Shown piece by piece: positions 62,606-64,000 of a DNA stretch of 64,000 nucleotides; position 1 is the first letter of the stretch; each line of letters starts with the position of its first letter. The notes beneath the pieces are model-generated. The model had not been told where the DNA came from and did no database searches. It saw only the letters and a program-made list of their open reading frames with translations. Position numbers and translations under genes: made by a program. This DNA comes from an uncultured Nitrospira sp. Lineage in GTDB: Bacteria; Nitrospirota; Nitrospiria; Nitrospirales; Nitrospiraceae. Location: contig CABVRX010000014.1 in assembly GCA_902500825.1 (NCBI GenBank), positions 1 to 64,000 on the forward strand, written 5' to 3'.

Positions 62606-63074
62606 AACGCCTTCACATCCATGTGGGAGTAGAAAATATCGAGGAAGCCACCCGCTTCTATAGTGCCCTGTTCGGCGCGCAGCCAGTCAAAACCAAAGCG
62701 GACTACGCGAAGTGGCTGCTCGATGACCCGCGCGTGAATTTTGCGGTTTCGACCCGCGCCAACAAAAAAGGCGTTGACCATCTCGGCATTCAGGTTGATG
62801 ACAATAGCGAGCTGGATGAACTGCGCGGGCGGATACAAATGCAGGGCTGACAACCTTCGAGGAAGGTGAAACGGTGTGCTGTTATGCCAAGTCCGATAAA
62901 ACATGGGTACAAGACCCTGCGGGCGTCGCGTGGGAAACCTACCGGACGATGGAAGATGCACAAATCTTTGGGGAGAAGCCAGCCATCACGGAAAGTGCCT
63001 GCTGCACACCGGAGACAATGGGAACGCCCAATTGCTGCGAGCCTTCTGAACAAACAGCCGGGTGTTGCGCCTGA
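62602..63074 (+). pseudogene. arsI: ArsI/CadI-type glyoxalase-fold lyase, frameshifted
   Basis: First frame: MKRLHIHVGVENIEEATRFY ... WLLDDPRVNFAVSTR ... KKGVDHLGIQVDD, then breaks at about 62830. The family sequence continues in another phase: ADTNAGLTTFEEGETVCCYA, KSDKTWVQDPAGVAWETYRT, with the Cys pair used for As(III), and a Cys-rich tail (ESACCTPETMGTPNCCEPSE). ArsI is a C-As lyase that removes methyl or aryl groups from trivalent organoarsenicals; CadI is its cadmium-induced relative. A single-base deletion explains the break. Whether it is real or a sequence error is open. Confidence 0.85.
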
Positions 63075-63613
63075 TGGAAATGCCTCCGCTTAAAGTGCTG
63101 GTGCTCTGTACGGGAAATTCCTGCCGCTCCATCATGGCCGAAGCCCTGATTAACCATCTGGGGCAGGGCCGCTATCAGGCGTGGAGCGCGGGAAGTTTCC
63201 CAACCGGGTATGTTCATCCCAAGTCGATTGAAACGCTTAGGAAGCACGGGATTGACCCCGGCCAGCCGCGCAGCAAATCATGGGACGAATTCGCCAACCA
63301 ACATTTTGATGTGGTGGTGACGGTCTGCGACCAGGCCGCCGGGGAAAGCTGCCCGCTATTTCACGGTAAGCCAAAGAAACTGCATTGGAGCACCCCCGAC
63401 CCGGCCAAGGCTTCTGGCAGTGAGGCCGATGCGGCCTTTGATACCGCGTTTTTTTATGCTCAGAGAAAAAGTAGAGGAGTTCACCAATGGCCGCCTGCTG
63501 CTCACCCCGACGCCTGTCGTTTCTTGACCGCTACCTCACCGTCTGGATTTTTCTGGCAATGGGCGCAGGTATCGCGCTTGGTTCCCTGTTTACGAAACTG
63601 CCGGATGCGCTGA
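63074..63613 (+). CDS. arsC: ArsC arsenate reductase (LMW phosphatase fold), frameshifted 3' end
   Basis: ATG 63074 overlaps the arsI stop (TGATG). P-loop [20 protein letters not shown], then [20 protein letters not shown], and second Cys motif [17 protein letters not shown], as in thioredoxin-coupled ArsC. After DAAFDTAFF the reading frame runs into an unrelated tail. In the +1 phase the family-like end [14 protein letters not shown] follows. The break is at a run of seven T (63449-63455); one T fewer would restore the frame to 63527. The catalytic Cys residues lie before the break. Confidence 0.9.
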   Translation: MEMPPLKVLVLCTGNSCRSIMAEALINHLGQGRYQAWSAGSFPTGYVHPKSIETLRKHGIDPGQPRSKSWDEFANQHFDVVVTVCDQAAGESCPLFHGKPKKLHWSTPDPAKASGSEADAAFDTAFFYAQRKSRGVHQWPPAAHPDACRFLTATSPSGFFWQWAQVSRLVPCLRNCRMR

Positions 63614-64000
63614 ATAGCCTGTCGATCGGCACGACCAATATCCCGATCGCCATTGGCCTGATTCTGATGATGTACCCGCCGCTGGCACGGGTGAAATATG
63701 AAGAACTGCCGCTTATCTTCACGGATTGGAAAATCCTGCTTCTGTCTCTTGTGCAGAATTGGGTCATCAGTCCGGTACTGATGTTTGGCTTAGCTGTGTT
63801 CTTCCTTCATGACTATCCCGAGTACATGACCGGCGTCATCCTCATTGGCCTCGCCCGCTGCATCGCGATGGTGATTGTCTGGAACGACTTGGCCGAGGGC
63901 GACAACCAATATGCCGCCGCGCTGGTGGCCTTCAACAGCGTGTTTCAACTGTTATCCTTTACCGTCTATGCCTGGCTGTTTATCAGCGTGCTGCCGCCGC
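63487..64000 (+). CDS. acr3: Acr3 arsenite exporter, 5' part
   Basis: Runs off the right edge; 171 codons visible. ATG 63487 has GAGGAG 7 bases before and lies within the arsC 3' end. Begins [20 protein letters not shown], then membrane segments with [39 protein letters not shown] and the conserved [20 protein letters not shown] with [17 protein letters not shown]. The Cys in GLARC is the As(III) transport residue of Acr3. Exports arsenite driven by proton motive force. Confidence 0.95.
   Translation, partial: MAACCSPRRLSFLDRYLTVWIFLAMGAGIALGSLFTKLPDALNSLSIGTTNIPIAIGLILMMYPPLARVKYEELPLIFTDWKILLLSLVQNWVISPVLMFGLAVFFLHDYPEYMTGVILIGLARCIAMVIVWNDLAEGDNQYAAALVAFNSVFQLLSFTVYAWLFISVLPP

Overview
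The window reads as the backbone plus cargo of a conjugative or mobilisable plasmid (or a plasmid integrated as an island) from an environmental Gram-negative bacterium. RND tripartite pumps, lipoproteins and outer-membrane proteins point to two membranes. The mostly GC-rich coding style, the metal cargo and small proteins of the GH15, SPW-VKOR and Csp types would fit Nitrospirota or a metal-site proteobacterium, but nothing here fixes the taxon. No rRNA, tRNA, CRISPR array or intact insertion sequence was found.

Layout. (1) 1-7.9 kb, transfer region: the 3' end of virB10, virB11, the coupling protein virD4, an OmpA-type lipoprotein, a detached LPD7-domain protein, a TrbM-like protein, an unknown protein with an RpoA-CTD-like helix-hairpin region, and two small plasmid-type genes on the opposite strand. 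(2) 8.5-12.8 kb, a visibly AT-richer insert: a small gene, a Schlafen/AlbA_2 protein and a large PHP-plus-SMC-like ATPase (TrlF type) in one overlapping operon; this is the best candidate for a defence or otherwise uncharacterised system. (3) 13.2-16 kb, mobilisation: MobP/VirD2-type relaxase, MobC-like accessory protein, a candidate oriT carrying ATCCTGC, and an ArdB/KlcA antirestriction gene. (4) 17.3-23.2 kb, maintenance: HigBA toxin-antitoxin with a nearly leaderless toxin message, a Rep initiator, six iterons with a perfect DnaA box (oriV), HTH-ParA-ParB partition operon, an operator region with three GTTACGCGCGTAAC-type palindromes, and a second replication-type winged-helix protein. (5) 23.5-24.6 kb: a tyrosine recombinase at the border of the metal cargo.

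(6) 25-64 kb, a mosaic metal-resistance island, nearly all on the + strand: a Cu/Ag-type CusBAC pump; GH15 glucoamylase-like gene; YHS/HMBD-fused copper P-type ATPase; 1-Cys peroxiredoxin; a Csp-like cysteine-rich four-helix copper protein with tiny membrane proteins and a Met-rich periplasmic protein; a sugar epimerase and SPW-VKOR membrane protein; a mercury operon (merR, merTPFA) followed by a second MerR-type regulator with two divergent MerR-style promoters, one reading a 28-residue Cys microprotein; CopA multicopper oxidase and CopB; a Czc-type CzcCBA pump with two cation exporters; and an arsenic operon (arsR, arsI, arsC, acr3) running off the right edge. Four short secreted proteins of similar design stand at the heads of the metal blocks.

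Signs of assembly by duplication and decay are frequent: an RND 3' remnant, czcC/czcB remnants upstream of the intact czcCBA, a frameshifted SHOCT-type gene, a decayed second copy of a 360-bp segment, and frameshifts in both arsI and arsC. The two ars frameshifts could be sequence errors near the contig end. Functionally the cargo combines cytoplasmic export (P-type ATPase, CDF, Acr3), trans-envelope export (Cus, Czc), periplasmic oxidation and binding (CopA, CopB, Met-rich proteins), detoxification (MerA, ArsC, ArsI) and cytosolic copper storage.
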